The position numbers and the translations under genes are program-made. A stretch of 64,000 bases of DNA from Dyadobacter psychrotolerans (lineage in GTDB: Bacteria; Bacteroidota; Bacteroidia; Cytophagales; Spirosomataceae), in contig NZ_SMFL01000024.1 in assembly GCF_004349265.1 (NCBI RefSeq), positions 1-64,000 of the forward strand. The letters are read 5' to 3'. The stretch's first letter is position 1. Each line of letters starts with the position of its first letter. This document shows, in pieces, positions 9,444 through 18,796 of this stretch. The notes beneath the pieces are model-generated. The model was not told where the DNA came from and did not search any database. It saw only the letters and a program-made list of their open reading frames with translations.

Positions 9444-10241
9444 ATGCAAAAAGCCTTTCTTTACATTGATATCCTAGCTTTTGAAAGCTTAGTAAGGTCT
9501 AAATCAGGTAAGGTTAATAGAATCTTCAAAATTTTTGATTCTTTGAAAGTCTTCAAACATCATGCCCTTCAAACAATTGTTTTTTCGGACACCATTATAG
9601 TTTTTAGCAAGGATGAAGGAAATCCTTTACACTACTATTTTACATTTCTCACTGAATATTCGCAACAATTATTTTATAAGCTTTCCGAAATAAACATCTA
9701 TTTTAAAGCAATCCTTTGTACTGGGGAGTTTAATTTTAAACAATTGACAAATTTCCAGGCCTATCATGGACAAGCCCTAATTGATGCCTATAAAGATGAA
9801 AAGGATTTGCCAGGATTTGGACTATTTGTCAGAAAGCTGGATACTGGAAATATCAATGCATTTATTGAGGTGCCACTTAGCGAAAAATACAATTTTGTTA
9901 TTCTATGCCAATCATTTTCAAATCTTTACAGAACGACAAATGGTGTATTACCAGTTGGTGACGTTAGCATATTTGAAGAAACAGATACATTTTTTAGAAT
10001 TGAAGAAGATATTAGATTTCTGAGAGAAATTAACTACTATCGACTTCATATTCCCCATGAGCGCATTCGTGAAAAATATGAAAAAGTATATTTAATTTAT
10101 AAATCTACATTTCCATTATTCTTTGAAAGATTGGAAACACATGGATTCGACCCATTTATACTACACACCGATTTTATACCTAGGTCAAATCCAGAAGAAA
10201 TTGATGCAATAAGAGACGTCGCTGAAATGATCAAACATTAG
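9444..10241 (+). CDS. Unknown protein with nucleotide-cyclase-like fold signature
   Basis: The 265-residue product opens with KAFLYIDILAFESLV and continues with QTIVFSDTIIVFS, FKAILCTGEF and YHGQALIDAY. This strand order, with acidic residues D9 and D49 forty residues apart, resembles the metal-binding core of class III nucleotide cyclases and related degenerate domains (family knowledge). No transmembrane segment or classical regulatory domain is seen, and the C-terminal 100 residues are unassigned. It starts 21 bp after dnaE and ends one base before the next gene, so it is probably co-transcribed with the nuclease-like protein that follows. Catalysis is not shown. Confidence 0.6.
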   Translation: MQKAFLYIDILAFESLVRSKSGKVNRIFKIFDSLKVFKHHALQTIVFSDTIIVFSKDEGNPLHYYFTFLTEYSQQLFYKLSEINIYFKAILCTGEFNFKQLTNFQAYHGQALIDAYKDEKDLPGFGLFVRKLDTGNINAFIEVPLSEKYNFVILCQSFSNLYRTTNGVLPVGDVSIFEETDTFFRIEEDIRFLREINYYRLHIPHERIREKYEKVYLIYKSTFPLFFERLETHGFDPFILHTDFIPRSNPEEIDAIRDVAEMIKH

Positions 10242-10242
10242 G

Positions 10243-11181
10243 TTGTATATTTTAAAATTAATCATTCCTCAAAACTCAATGCTCTGGCGATTACACCTCA
10301 AACCCTCTCCCACACCTCCAAACACTCATCTACAAGTAGTAGAATATTGCTTTAAAAATAATATCGCTGGGATTGGTTGGCCAGTTGAGAAATCACCATC
10401 CTCGGTCACAGAATACCAAGAACTGACAAAAAAGAGGTATAACAGTAAACCAAGTTCAGTGAATTTCGCATCAAAGCCATTGATAGGAGAATATATATGG
10501 GCTCGGGATCGTGTGGGACAATACTATCTTGGTAAAATTATGAGTGATTGGTATTATTCTGACAACCAAGATCATTTAGATTTAGACATTCCCAATCAAA
10601 GAAAATGCACCTGGCTAGTTATAGGGAACGAACAAAATGTTCCGGGTAAGATTGTGGCCAGCTTTAGGGCTAGACGAACATTTCAATCCATTGCTACTAC
10701 TTCCGATGATTCAGCGATGGAGGAATTTTCGGCATGGAGATTTAATAATATATCACAAAGTGGTAGAAGCAATCAGAACATTGACCTACTTGATGCGCAT
10801 ACTTTCTTTCAAATGATCAGCTCCTATGACTGTGAGGATCTTGTCGGACTTTATCTACAACGTAGTTATGGATATTGCCTAATTCCTAGTTCTTGCAAAA
10901 TTGACACTGCTGCTTACGAATATTTATTGAAAGATCCCGAAACAGGTGAGTCTGTTGGTGTCCAAGTAAAACAGGGGAAAAACAGCTTAGATAACTCACT
11001 TAGTAAATCCGCAGACAAGATTTTCCTATTCACGACTCAAGGAAGTGTTGGTTCAGTTGACAAAAATGTAACTGTTATTCAACCAGAAGATCTCTTTGTA
11101 TTTGTAATAAGGAATGAAAACCTGATTCCGGATAGTATTAAAATGTGGCTATCCTTTAAGCAAGAATCAAGTATTAGATAG
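10243..11181 (+). CDS. Putative restriction-like protein with Mrr/PD-(D/E)XK-type C-terminus
   Basis: The frame opens at TTG 10243, but the first ATG is at 10279 (LWRLHLKPSPT), which is the more natural start. The N-terminal domain (WRLHLKP, CFKNNIAGIGWPV) precedes a central DYxxDxQ-rich part. The C-terminus has KIDTAAYEYLL followed by ESVGVQVKQGK, a D...QxK pattern like that of Mrr-type nucleases. It directly follows the cyclase-like gene with a one-base gap, suggesting a two-gene module that may sense and cut foreign DNA. The nuclease call rests on this short motif and is not certain. Confidence 0.55.
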   Translation: MYILKLIIPQNSMLWRLHLKPSPTPPNTHLQVVEYCFKNNIAGIGWPVEKSPSSVTEYQELTKKRYNSKPSSVNFASKPLIGEYIWARDRVGQYYLGKIMSDWYYSDNQDHLDLDIPNQRKCTWLVIGNEQNVPGKIVASFRARRTFQSIATTSDDSAMEEFSAWRFNNISQSGRSNQNIDLLDAHTFFQMISSYDCEDLVGLYLQRSYGYCLIPSSCKIDTAAYEYLLKDPETGESVGVQVKQGKNSLDNSLSKSADKIFLFTTQGSVGSVDKNVTVIQPEDLFVFVIRNENLIPDSIKMWLSFKQESSIR

Positions 11182-11224
11182 TTAAAAATAGTAGCTAAGG
11201 AGATGAGCCAGTAGTAACTTTTAG

Positions 11225-11419
11225 TTACTTACGAGCAGGTCTAGGATACTTTCTAAGCGTCTCAGCCATTTCAAGAGTTTTTCTTACGATGTTACTCGCT
11301 GCATAATCAATCCCATAACTCACATTTGCCACCTTTTCTTCCTTAGCAGCTTTCTTATCGATTTTCACAGTTGTAGTTGGCATATCGTCAATCTTGTTAT
11401 AATCAAATTTACAAATCAT
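11225..11419 (-). CDS. Small hypothetical protein coupled to DUF6934-like gene
   Basis: This 64-residue, Lys/Ala-rich protein has a helical C-terminus (ASNIVRKTLEMAETLRKYPR). Its ATG overlaps the stop of the upstream gene in an ATGA junction (11416-11419), showing translational coupling. No family is recognised. A small partner of this kind next to a DUF6934 protein suggests a two-component module, perhaps toxin-antitoxin-like. Confidence 0.6.
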   Translation of the reverse strand: MICKFDYNKIDDMPTTTVKIDKKAAKEEKVANVSYGIDYAASNIVRKTLEMAETLRKYPRPARK

Positions 11420-11910
11420 TTAGCTGATAACAAAAACGCATCAAAATTTATTCCCTTTCGGAAATCAACAAATCCAATGCTACCCTGGGAGATAAGTCCT
11501 TCTATTCTAAGCCCCTCGGGAACTTCATCTATGATTTTAGCAATTTCCATCTGATAAAGTCTCGTACGTGAAGCAGTGCTTCCTTTAGCGAAGATCTCAG
11601 CCTCCGGGTATCTCGCCAAAAACTCCAAAGCCCTATTGGCGACTGTGGCCAGGATCTGCTGCATATCACCATTTTTTGTTTCAATCCCGTCATCAATATC
11701 CTTAGTTTCTTCGTTCCACACTCCAAAACCAAGGTTAAGATCCTTAATACTTAAGCCCCCCTTCTCTCTCGTTATCAGCATGCGAAGCTCAAAATCGCCA
11801 CTTTTCCCACTACTGTAAAACTTGCACGAGTCAAGTACATCAACATAGTTCAGATAATATTTGTATTCCTCTAGTCCAACAGAATGTATTTTATATTGTG
11901 GTACCGTCAT
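11416..11910 (-). CDS. DUF6934-like protein
   Basis: This 164-residue protein has the pattern I associate with DUF6934: an N-terminal sheet, then DLNLGFGVWNEETKDIDDG, then NGDMQQILATVANRALEFL, then a conserved GSTASRTRLYQMEIAKI. Its function is not established. It is expressed upstream of, and overlapping by 4 bp with, the 64-residue gene. These genes are frequent in Bacteroidota mobile regions. Confidence 0.72.
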   Translation of the reverse strand: MTVPQYKIHSVGLEEYKYYLNYVDVLDSCKFYSSGKSGDFELRMLITREKGGLSIKDLNLGFGVWNEETKDIDDGIETKNGDMQQILATVANRALEFLARYPEAEIFAKGSTASRTRLYQMEIAKIIDEVPEGLRIEGLISQGSIGFVDFRKGINFDAFLLSAK

Positions 11911-12057
11911 GTAAATCTTAATTATTCATGATACGAAAGATGAAAATAAATGACCTTATTTCCATTTGAATTCAGCTTTCAAACTTAATTTTTACAAAGG
12001 TACTCGGTTGAAAATTAAAAAAATTCAGATTGGATATTTCATGCCTATTATAGCATA

Positions 12058-12444
12058 TTACTCATTCCAACTATTTTTAATCTTTTGATGATCCTCCCAA
12101 TCTTTTTCATTCAAAACTTTTTTGAGGTATTCTGACATACCAAAATCTCTTCTTTCCAAACTGTAACGACGGAGTGGTAATGAGCCCATACAAGCCTGGT
12201 ACCCTCTCTGCATTTCACTAATTCGTATATTTTCCGGTAACCCTGTTAACCACTCTTCATATTCCTCTTTTGTTGGATCAGAATCAAGTTCCTGGTAATA
12301 CCGATAAGAAGCATTTCCAAATCTAAATGTTTGAGCCATGGGCTCCTTCATATGGTCCGGGAAATTTTTCAGAGCTTCAATCTGATTATTATGTTGTTCG
12401 TCAAACGGGTGACGAATATAGAGCAACCTATCAATATCAATCAT
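12058..12444 (-). CDS. Hypothetical protein at the end of the mobilization operon
   Basis: This 128-residue soluble, charged protein (many Arg, Glu and Tyr) has no recognised motif. Its ATG follows directly on the stop of the small membrane protein upstream, so translation is coupled and it is probably the last gene of the bfmA-relaxase-coupling protein operon. A transfer-accessory role is inferred from position only. Confidence 0.6.
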   Translation of the reverse strand: MIDIDRLLYIRHPFDEQHNNQIEALKNFPDHMKEPMAQTFRFGNASYRYYQELDSDPTKEEYEEWLTGLPENIRISEMQRGYQACMGSLPLRRYSLERRDFGMSEYLKKVLNEKDWEDHQKIKNSWNE

Positions 12445-12687
12445 CTAAAATGCATTATCGTTGTTTTGCGGTGGGACCTTGTTCCCATGCCCTCCCCAAT
12501 GATCCTTTCTCGTTTGTCGCCTGGTCGCTTGATTGCCGACAGGAGAAATAAACCAAATGAATGCCAGTAAAACACCTACCCCAGCACAAGCTAATAAACT
12601 TTCAATCAACTGTTCTATACCACCAAATAACAATCCGGTCAATCCAAAAAACAATATCAAGATTCCTACTAATTTAACTGGTTTCAT
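12445..12687 (-). CDS. Small two-helix membrane protein in mobilization operon
   Basis: This 80-residue protein has two hydrophobic helices (about 5-23 and 30-48: KLVGILILFFGLTGLLFGG, then LLACAGVGVLLAFIWFI) and a polar, basic C-terminal tail. It lies 11 bp downstream of the coupling-protein gene and directly abuts the next gene. The topology suggests an inner-membrane accessory of the conjugation apparatus; no family is recognised. Confidence 0.62.
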   Translation of the reverse strand: MKPVKLVGILILFFGLTGLLFGGIEQLIESLLACAGVGVLLAFIWFISPVGNQATRRQTRKDHWGGHGNKVPPQNNDNAF

Positions 12688-12698
12688 AACTTTTGCAT

Positions 12699-14597
12699 TT
12701 AAATTACTACTAACTCCGCAATATCATTTACAATCTTGAATGTATGCCTTGGCGGTATTAAACCTTTCACTATGCCATGCGCTTCGGCTTTAATTCTCTC
12801 ATAACAAACCTGAACATCATAATCAAGATTGAACTCCGGAACGTGCTCAATGACAGCATTTTCTTCAAACTTAACCCGAAGAAAAAACTCGGGATTTTCT
12901 GCGTCCACTGTAAAACCTAAAACTTCCCCACTCTTCAAACCGGTTATATCCTCCGACCGTAAAAGACTTTTACGCTGGACTGACATGTTTTCTCCGGACC
13001 CTATATTTGATTTTCCAAATGAAAACATTTCACTATGGCTACTAATATTCCTGTTCTGAGACCGGTTCGCTTCCTCCCTATCACCAAACAGATTGATAAT
13101 CCGCTTGATACTTCCTTCCTCAGATGAACGACCATAAATCTGATTATTAAGATTGGCGATGATCTTTTTGGCCTCGGTTTCACCATATTGGGCTACCATT
13201 TGAACATAATCCTGAGCAATATAAAAAACACAAATTTTATTGGACCGACTAGTCGCAGGAATATCAGCCAAATTCGGAATGTACATTTGAGGCGCTTCAT
13301 CCAACAATACTATTGCATGCTGCTTGTCCGGCTCATTCATTCTATTTAGTGACATTGTAACCACCAAACTTAAAAGCGGAGAAATAACTGAGTTAAGTTT
13401 ATGCTGAGTACCAAGACATAGACAAACCGGCTTATCCACGTCATTAAGATCCAATCCAAAGTCATCTCCTGATAAAACATAGCAGGCCTCAGGAGTAGTT
13501 ACAGTTGGCAAAATAGACTGTAATGTACCAAAGACGCCGGACAACTGGCCTTCGGCCTTGGATTCGTAGGCTGTCAAAACAGTACGCATATACATTGAAG
13601 CATCATAGTCAGTCTCAATCAATCTAATAACATCACTATATTTATGTCCCAGGATGATGTGCATGATATGTGGGATTGTACAGAATGCAGGATGATTGTT
13701 TCTTAGGTATATCATCATTGCGGTAACAATACATGCGCTGCTCCTTATCCAATAGTCCTTATTTTCGATTGTTTCAGGAGCTAAATTGCTTATTAACGCT
13801 TGTGAACAGACTGCGGCAAAACTGTTATGGCTTATATAACTCGGCTTAATTGGGTTGATCCTATTCGTCCTGGATAAATCAGTGAAGTTGATAATTTTGA
13901 AGTCAATCTCATCTTGATCCTTATATTGTGTGTAAGCAAAGTCAGTAAGGGTAGGAAATTTATAGTCATAAATAATGCCACAATATCGCTTCTCAGCTGC
14001 TTGCTTGATAACCCATTCAGCAATAACTGACTTCCCGCTACCACTACCGGCCATCATAAAAATGCCACGGAAAGGATTCGGAATATTTAAAAATCGGTTA
14101 TCAGTAGATGGGATGTTAAAGGAGTATTGATTCCTTAATGGAGATGTATCTGTTTTGATAATATCATATTTCAAATATGAAGGACGAAGTAAATTGCCTA
14201 CCAAATATCCGCCAAATAATACCATTGCCAAGGCCAGGGGATAGAACAATTCGAAAAATATAAAATTCTCAATTGTGCCCAAGATCGCCCCGCCAATTAT
14301 AAAAGCTGAAATACCATAGTATTTATAGCGCTCAACAAAGGAGCTTCTTACCTCCTTTTTCCACTTTAATTTCCCTTCAACAGATTGATCAACAACATAA
14401 AAGCATAGGAAGTAAAACAAGACAAATAGAATTCTAATGATTGTCCCTATCCTGGAATATCCAGTTATAACGCTTCTTAGCAATCCACTACCTCCAGCCT
14501 CAGTGGTGATACTCAACCAATATTCTCCAATTAATGCCAGGAATAGAATCAGTGTTACTCCAAATATCAACATTTGGTTTCTCTTTGAATTTTCCAT
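12699..14597 (-). CDS. TraG/VirD4-type conjugative coupling protein
   Basis: This 632-residue ATPase would bring the relaxosome to the secretion channel. Hydrophobic segments lie near residues 9-28, 50-70, 94-112 and 115-135. The Walker A motif GSGSGKS is at 184-190 and Walker B AIVLLDEA at 428-435, followed by QMYIPNL typical of T4CP proteins. It sits in the operon behind the DUF5712 relaxase and a lipoprotein gene, the usual context. Length and both nucleotide motifs look complete. Confidence 0.92.
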   Translation of the reverse strand: MENSKRNQMLIFGVTLILFLALIGEYWLSITTEAGGSGLLRSVITGYSRIGTIIRILFVLFYFLCFYVVDQSVEGKLKWKKEVRSSFVERYKYYGISAFIIGGAILGTIENFIFFELFYPLALAMVLFGGYLVGNLLRPSYLKYDIIKTDTSPLRNQYSFNIPSTDNRFLNIPNPFRGIFMMAGSGSGKSVIAEWVIKQAAEKRYCGIIYDYKFPTLTDFAYTQYKDQDEIDFKIINFTDLSRTNRINPIKPSYISHNSFAAVCSQALISNLAPETIENKDYWIRSSACIVTAMMIYLRNNHPAFCTIPHIMHIILGHKYSDVIRLIETDYDASMYMRTVLTAYESKAEGQLSGVFGTLQSILPTVTTPEACYVLSGDDFGLDLNDVDKPVCLCLGTQHKLNSVISPLLSLVVTMSLNRMNEPDKQHAIVLLDEAPQMYIPNLADIPATSRSNKICVFYIAQDYVQMVAQYGETEAKKIIANLNNQIYGRSSEEGSIKRIINLFGDREEANRSQNRNISSHSEMFSFGKSNIGSGENMSVQRKSLLRSEDITGLKSGEVLGFTVDAENPEFFLRVKFEENAVIEHVPEFNLDYDVQVCYERIKAEAHGIVKGLIPPRHTFKIVNDIAELVVI

Positions 14598-14618
14598 AGA
14601 CTTAGTTTATAATGGATA

Positions 14619-15083
14619 CTATTCCTTGATAAAAAAATCTGCTTCCGTCGCACTTGAACTAATTCTCAAGTCATTACCAGAAATCGTATAGACCTTCCGA
14701 GTTGCTGTACTTAGTATGTCTGGGATGGATAAGGTAAAAAATACTGTTTCATTCGTCTGAGGATCATATGTCAGCCAATAATTCTCTCCCTTTGCACCTT
14801 GCTGATCGGTATACTGAGAATTATCTTGAATGGTTTTACCTCCATTTTTTGAAACATTTATAAATCCAGAATGCAGTGCCAGGACCTGCTCTCCCCTCCT
14901 ACTCTCTTTATATCTCCACTTACCATACATTCCTTGGTATGAATTCGGGAAAAACGTCCTGAGGGAATGCTCCTTGAGGTAATCGGTCTCCTTGACTCCA
15001 ATTTCATCTGATACGTCTTCCTTTTCACAAGCTACAAGGCTCAAAAAAGACAGAAAGAGCAAAATTTTTATCTTACATTTCAT
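14619..15083 (-). CDS. Lipoprotein in mobilization operon
   Basis: The protein has a lipoprotein signal: basic KCKIK, a hydrophobic stretch and the lipobox SLVAC. The mature part is about 135 residues, polar and beta-rich (GKWRYKESRRGEQV, then ENYWLTYDPQTNETVFF), of lipocalin-like character, but no family is recognised. An upstream ATG at 15101 would add six residues; either start overlaps the end of the relaxase gene. It could act in surface exclusion or envelope support of conjugation, which is inference from position. Confidence 0.65.
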   Translation of the reverse strand: MKCKIKILLFLSFLSLVACEKEDVSDEIGVKETDYLKEHSLRTFFPNSYQGMYGKWRYKESRRGEQVLALHSGFINVSKNGGKTIQDNSQYTDQQGAKGENYWLTYDPQTNETVFFTLSIPDILSTATRKVYTISGNDLRISSSATEADFFIKE

Positions 15084-16053
15084 ACCTATTATTTTCTTCA
15101 AGGTGATTTGCTTTCTTGTAATTCCGTCGATCCACTTCAGGAATATATAGAGACCTAATAATGGGTTGCTTAACTTGAGAATGTAAGGAGTCTCCTTTCG
15201 AATTCCTTAGCTTTTCAAACGTTGATGAATCAAAGCCCTTATTTTTGTCCGCATTCCTCTTACTCCGATTTAACTCATTATAAAATTCTCGGGAGTAGCC
15301 CTTCTCTCTTGATATATTTTCGATTCTCTGCGCCTGGTCCTTATTGATATAGCCTTTATTTCTTAGATCATTAACTATGTATTCGCACCTTCGGATCCTT
15401 TTGTATAAGTCATCCTTCTTAAACTTTGTTACCCCCTTTTCAAAGTCAAACATCTTTTGAAATTTTTCGGCATTAGCTTCCGCCCAATTTACCTGAGAAA
15501 AGCGTTTAGTGCTTTTAGTCTGGGGATTCAATACAATTTTCTGGCTGACGTCCCTTGCAGAAACAATTATGTGAATATGTGTATTTAGACCATCTTTTTT
15601 ATCTCCCTGCCGCTTTTCACCAGAAACAACCTTTTCATCATTTCCCTTGTAGGTTCGATCATTGTGAATTGTTCCGTACCACAACAAGTCAGATTCAGCT
15701 AAGGTCTTACCCTTGACTTGATAGTTGTTGGCATAATTCACCATACATTCTCTAGCAAAGTCCTCTAGGCTTGAATGACTATTTCCTATATGTTTAAGTT
15801 CATCCTGAGATGGAGAAATCAAAAGAGAATAAAATTTATCATCTGACTCCTTCAACCCTTTTACATTAAAATCAATCCGAGACATTACTTCATCAGATTC
15901 ATAATAGACTCCCTGTTCCCGATTGAAAAATAAAATTTCCTGCTCATCTTCTTTCGCTTCATGAGCTAGATAATTGACAAGTCTTTTAACAGAAGACTTA
16001 TTATTGTACTCCACTTTTCCGTGTCGTTCAGGATCTATTACCTTCGAATACAT
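15073..16053 (-). CDS. DUF5712-type relaxase / mobilization protein
   Basis: This 326-residue protein matches the Bacteroidota DUF5712 mobilization family: a YNNKSSVKRLVNYL start, then FNVKGLKESDDKFYSLLIS, LLWYGTIHND and the HxHxxxS metal motif at 159-165 (HIHIIVS). A tyrosine at residue 16 near the N-terminus is a candidate catalytic residue. Such relaxases nick oriT and pilot the strand. It is overlapped by its upstream BfmA-like partner (TAATG junction) and followed by a lipoprotein gene and the coupling protein gene. Confidence 0.85.
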   Translation of the reverse strand: MYSKVIDPERHGKVEYNNKSSVKRLVNYLAHEAKEDEQEILFFNREQGVYYESDEVMSRIDFNVKGLKESDDKFYSLLISPSQDELKHIGNSHSSLEDFARECMVNYANNYQVKGKTLAESDLLWYGTIHNDRTYKGNDEKVVSGEKRQGDKKDGLNTHIHIIVSARDVSQKIVLNPQTKSTKRFSQVNWAEANAEKFQKMFDFEKGVTKFKKDDLYKRIRRCEYIVNDLRNKGYINKDQAQRIENISREKGYSREFYNELNRSKRNADKNKGFDSSTFEKLRNSKGDSLHSQVKQPIIRSLYIPEVDRRNYKKANHLEENNRYEM

Positions 16054-16463
16054 TAGTCAATTGTTGAGTTGACATAAATATTTTCTATCTCCTTTCTAAT
16101 CCGCAAGATATCGTCAGGACTCTTAGAACTAGTATCATAAACTGCTTCAAACAAAAGCTTCAACAGAAGCTTCGTCTCACTAACATCATTATTAATTCTT
16201 TCAAAATTTGACAGCATTGGCCCTAAATACTTGGCTTCATTTAATTTAAGATATGAAATGGTTGTATTCTTAACCTCTTGAATTTGCTCTGGAATCGCCT
16301 TCTGTCTCTTAAGATCGGAAGGCATAATTTCGTGATCAAGGAAATATCGAATAGAATCTTCAACGAAATCTTTGACCTTAATCTTCTCCCCTACCCTAGT
16401 TAAGAGATACTGCTTCAACTCATCATAAAGTTCATTATTCACTTTAACATTTTTCAGTTCCAT
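16053..16463 (-). CDS. bfmA: BfmA/BtgA-like mobilization accessory protein
   Basis: I start this at the ATG of MELKNVKVNNELYDELKQYL (16461-16463). The longer frame to 16544 adds an unlikely hydrophobic leader. The ~136-residue protein has a ribbon-helix-helix-like N-terminus (KVNNELYDELKQYLLTR, then KVKDFVEDSIRYFLDHE) and a helical C-terminus. This is the relaxosome accessory family BfmA/BtgA of Bacteroides elements. It precedes and overlaps the relaxase by one base. The oriT is likely near or upstream of this gene, but no site can be proven. Confidence 0.78.
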   Translation of the reverse strand: MELKNVKVNNELYDELKQYLLTRVGEKIKVKDFVEDSIRYFLDHEIMPSDLKRQKAIPEQIQEVKNTTISYLKLNEAKYLGPMLSNFERINNDVSETKLLLKLLFEAVYDTSSKSPDDILRIRKEIENIYVNSTID

Positions 16464-16741
16464 TTTTATTACTTCGCTGAGTCCGATTCTATTAACTACA
16501 ATATACATATAATAACTACAAAAATAAATACTTATTATATACATAAAAGTAAAAAATATCTTTTTATTATTTCTACATACTTTATTTTCAATTAGTTACT
16601 ATATTTTAAGATATTTTTCAATAACTATGTTATTGATATACAATGATTTATCATTGTTCTTCTTGCTAACAGAATTTATAGTCAAAAAAAGACACACATA
16701 TTCTATTCAGGTATTGCATAAATCCCATTAAGATACCCTTC

Positions 16742-17280
16742 AAATAAAAATATAATATATAGAAGTATATAAGTATAGACGTAGTCACCTGAACACAAAA
16801 TCCAGTCTATTAGAATATAATTATATAAAAGTATAGCTATATAAAAATATAATATATAGAAGTATAAAAATATAGGATCATTATCTCAACACCAAAACTA
16901 ATCTACTAAAATATAGATATATAAAAATAATAATATATAGAAGTATAGGAATATAAGAGCAATGTCCGAATACCAAAACTAATCTACAAAATATAGATAT
17001 ATAAAAATAACAATATATAGAAGTATAGGAATATAAGAGCATTGTATAAGTACCAAAACTAATCTACAAAATATAGATATATAAAAATAACAATATATAG
17101 AAGTATAGGAATATAAGAGCATTGTCCAAACACCAAACCTAATCTTCAAAATATAGATATATAAAAATAACAATATATAGAAGTATAAAAATATAGGAGC
17201 ATTGTCCAAGCATCAAAACTTATCTATTAAAATATAAATGTATAGCTATATATAAATGTCAATATATAGAAATACAAAAA
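16742..17280. repeat. 80-bp tandem repeat array, candidate plasmid centromere
   Basis: AT-rich direct repeats with an 80-bp period (81 once, 97 between the first two and 89 at the end). Each unit has ACCAAAACTAATCTAC, ATATAGATATATAAAAATAA and the core TATATAGAAGTATA. Perfect cores start at 16756, 16853, 16934, 17014, 17094 and 17174, with variants at 16822 and 17263. The same 14-mer forms a perfect inverted repeat just upstream of parA (21273-21307). A shared site between an array and a parA promoter is what one expects of a partition centromere/operator. The rest of 16464-17409 is AT-rich with no gene seen. Confidence 0.75.
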
Positions 17281-17409
17281 TAATTCAATGAAAAAATTTT
17301 AAAAATAGTATCTTTATTATTAGTATAATATCTTTATTATTATTATATTTAATAAATCAAACAGGTGGACAGACCTGGATTTTTCTAACCTCAAACATTA
17401 GTAATTATT

Positions 17410-18306
17410 ATGAAAAAGCAACAAAAATTTGATGTCTATGATTTTGTGACAAATTTGATTTGCAAAAAATTAGAAGAGGGCGTGGCCCCTTGGAGAAGGA
17501 CTTGGGGTAACAAAGCTACCTATAAAACGAATTATGCAGGCCCTCAAAATTATATCACCAAAAAGCCTTACAATGGAGTGAATTATGTATTACTGTCATG
17601 CACTCCGTATGATTCCCCGTACTTCTTAACCTTTAAACAGGTAGGGGAGTGCAACGGATTTGTAAAGCAAGGGGAAAAGGCTCTTCCAGTAGTTTATTGG
17701 AATATTAATGAAAAAGAAGTAAAGGATCCGAAATCCGGTGAAACCGAGAAAAAAAAATATGGATTCATGAAGATGTACTATGTTTTCAACTTGGATCAAA
17801 CGACAATTGAACAACCTAACACATTATCAAGCATTTCGTATGAAGATAACCAGGCTTACAATAACATTGAAACCTGCGAAAGCATAATTTCACAAATGCA
17901 GAATCCGCCCAAATTAGAGTCAAAAGACAGGAGTAAAGCATATTACAGCCCTATGATGGATTTAGTAAATATGCCCTCACTATCGGATTTTGACTCTCCT
18001 GAGGAATACTACGCAACCTATTATCATGAGCTGATTCATTCAACTGGCCACGAAAAGAGACTTAATAGAAAAGAAATGAATCAAATATCAAAGTTTTCCT
18101 CAGAGGAGTATTCAAAAGAGGAACTAACGGCTGAAATGGGCGCTGCTTACCTTTGTACAATTAGCGGTATAGAAAATGTCACAATCGATAATGCCACAGC
18201 TTACCTAAAAGGATGGCTTGAGAAACTAAAATCTGATACCAAATTCCTGTTTGAAGCGTCAGGGAAAGCCAAAAGTGCTGCAAAGTATATTTTAAATGAA
18301 AACTAA
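17410..18306 (+). CDS. ardC: ArdC-like antirestriction protein / zincin metallopeptidase
   Basis: This 298-residue protein has the ArdC N-terminal ssDNA-binding domain (KKLEEGVAPWRRTW, then NYAGPQNYITKKPYNGVNY) and a zincin domain with HELIHSTGH at 206-214. ArdC proteins enter recipients during conjugation and protect the incoming strand from restriction. Both domains are complete. It lies between the repeat array and the replication origin, in its own transcription unit, and ends at a strong hairpin terminator. Confidence 0.9.
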   Translation: MKKQQKFDVYDFVTNLICKKLEEGVAPWRRTWGNKATYKTNYAGPQNYITKKPYNGVNYVLLSCTPYDSPYFLTFKQVGECNGFVKQGEKALPVVYWNINEKEVKDPKSGETEKKKYGFMKMYYVFNLDQTTIEQPNTLSSISYEDNQAYNNIETCESIISQMQNPPKLESKDRSKAYYSPMMDLVNMPSLSDFDSPEEYYATYYHELIHSTGHEKRLNRKEMNQISKFSSEEYSKEELTAEMGAAYLCTISGIENVTIDNATAYLKGWLEKLKSDTKFLFEASGKAKSAAKYILNEN

Positions 18307-18316
18307 CTGAAAGGGT

Positions 18317-18345
18317 AGGGGAGACTTAGGTCTCCCTTTGATTTT
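18317..18345 (+). terminator. Intrinsic terminator of ardC-like gene
   Basis: GGGAGAC (18319-18325), loop TTAG, GTCTCCC (18330-18336), followed by TTTGATTTTT. This is a perfect 7-bp stem plus T-rich tail, 13 bp after the ardC stop codon. Confidence 0.75.
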
Positions 18346-18611
18346 TACAAATGTCAAAATACAGCCAGCAGACAAGCTCCAACCAAATATAATTTGGTAA
18401 AACTAATTCCTTAGTTCTCAACGTGTAATTTATTCCATTAATAAATGTTTAACTTTGGACGAAATAAAATTTCGTTAACTAAGCTATTAGTTCTATTTTT
18501 TCCCTTTAATTGAAAACAAAAGAAGTGTTTATGTTATTTTTTTTATTTTCTTTTTATTTTCTATATTTTAGGTCTCCGTAACTGCCTGTTTTAGTGCCTG
18601 TTACATATCGA

Positions 18612-18716
18612 AAAACCAACTTATTATATGTTAAAGCCAACACTTGATAAGTTACTCTAGACAGATTATAAGTTAAATCGGTACAGATTATAAGTTAAAA
18701 CCAACAGATCATAAGC
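18612..18716. repeat. Upstream iteron cluster of the replication origin
   Basis: Three near-full iterons of the AAAACCAACnnnnnATAAGt type start at 18612, 18633 and 18697. Two shorter ACAGATTATAAGTT copies lie at 18661 and 18683, and a partial AAAACCAACAGTTTG starts at 18786. They sit upstream of the rep gene with the DnaA box, so they probably mediate Rep binding and autoregulation. Confidence 0.75.
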
Positions 18717-18731
18717 TATCTCCAACACATG

Positions 18732-18740
18732 TTATCCACA
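18732..18740 (+). promoter_or_regulatory. Perfect DnaA box
   Basis: TTATCCACA matches the consensus DnaA box exactly and lies between the upstream iterons and the rep gene, as expected for an iteron origin that recruits host DnaA. Confidence 0.75.
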
Positions 18741-18796
18741 GTTGGTTTTTTCACCAAAAAAAACTGATTCTTCAATTTGAAATTTAAAACCAACAG

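Noticed and set aside
16979-17209. Minus-strand reading frame of 76 codons in the 80-bp repeats
   Set aside because: It is made wholly of the tandem repeat, giving Tyr/Ile/Phe-rich low-complexity sequence; a by-product of AT-rich repeats.
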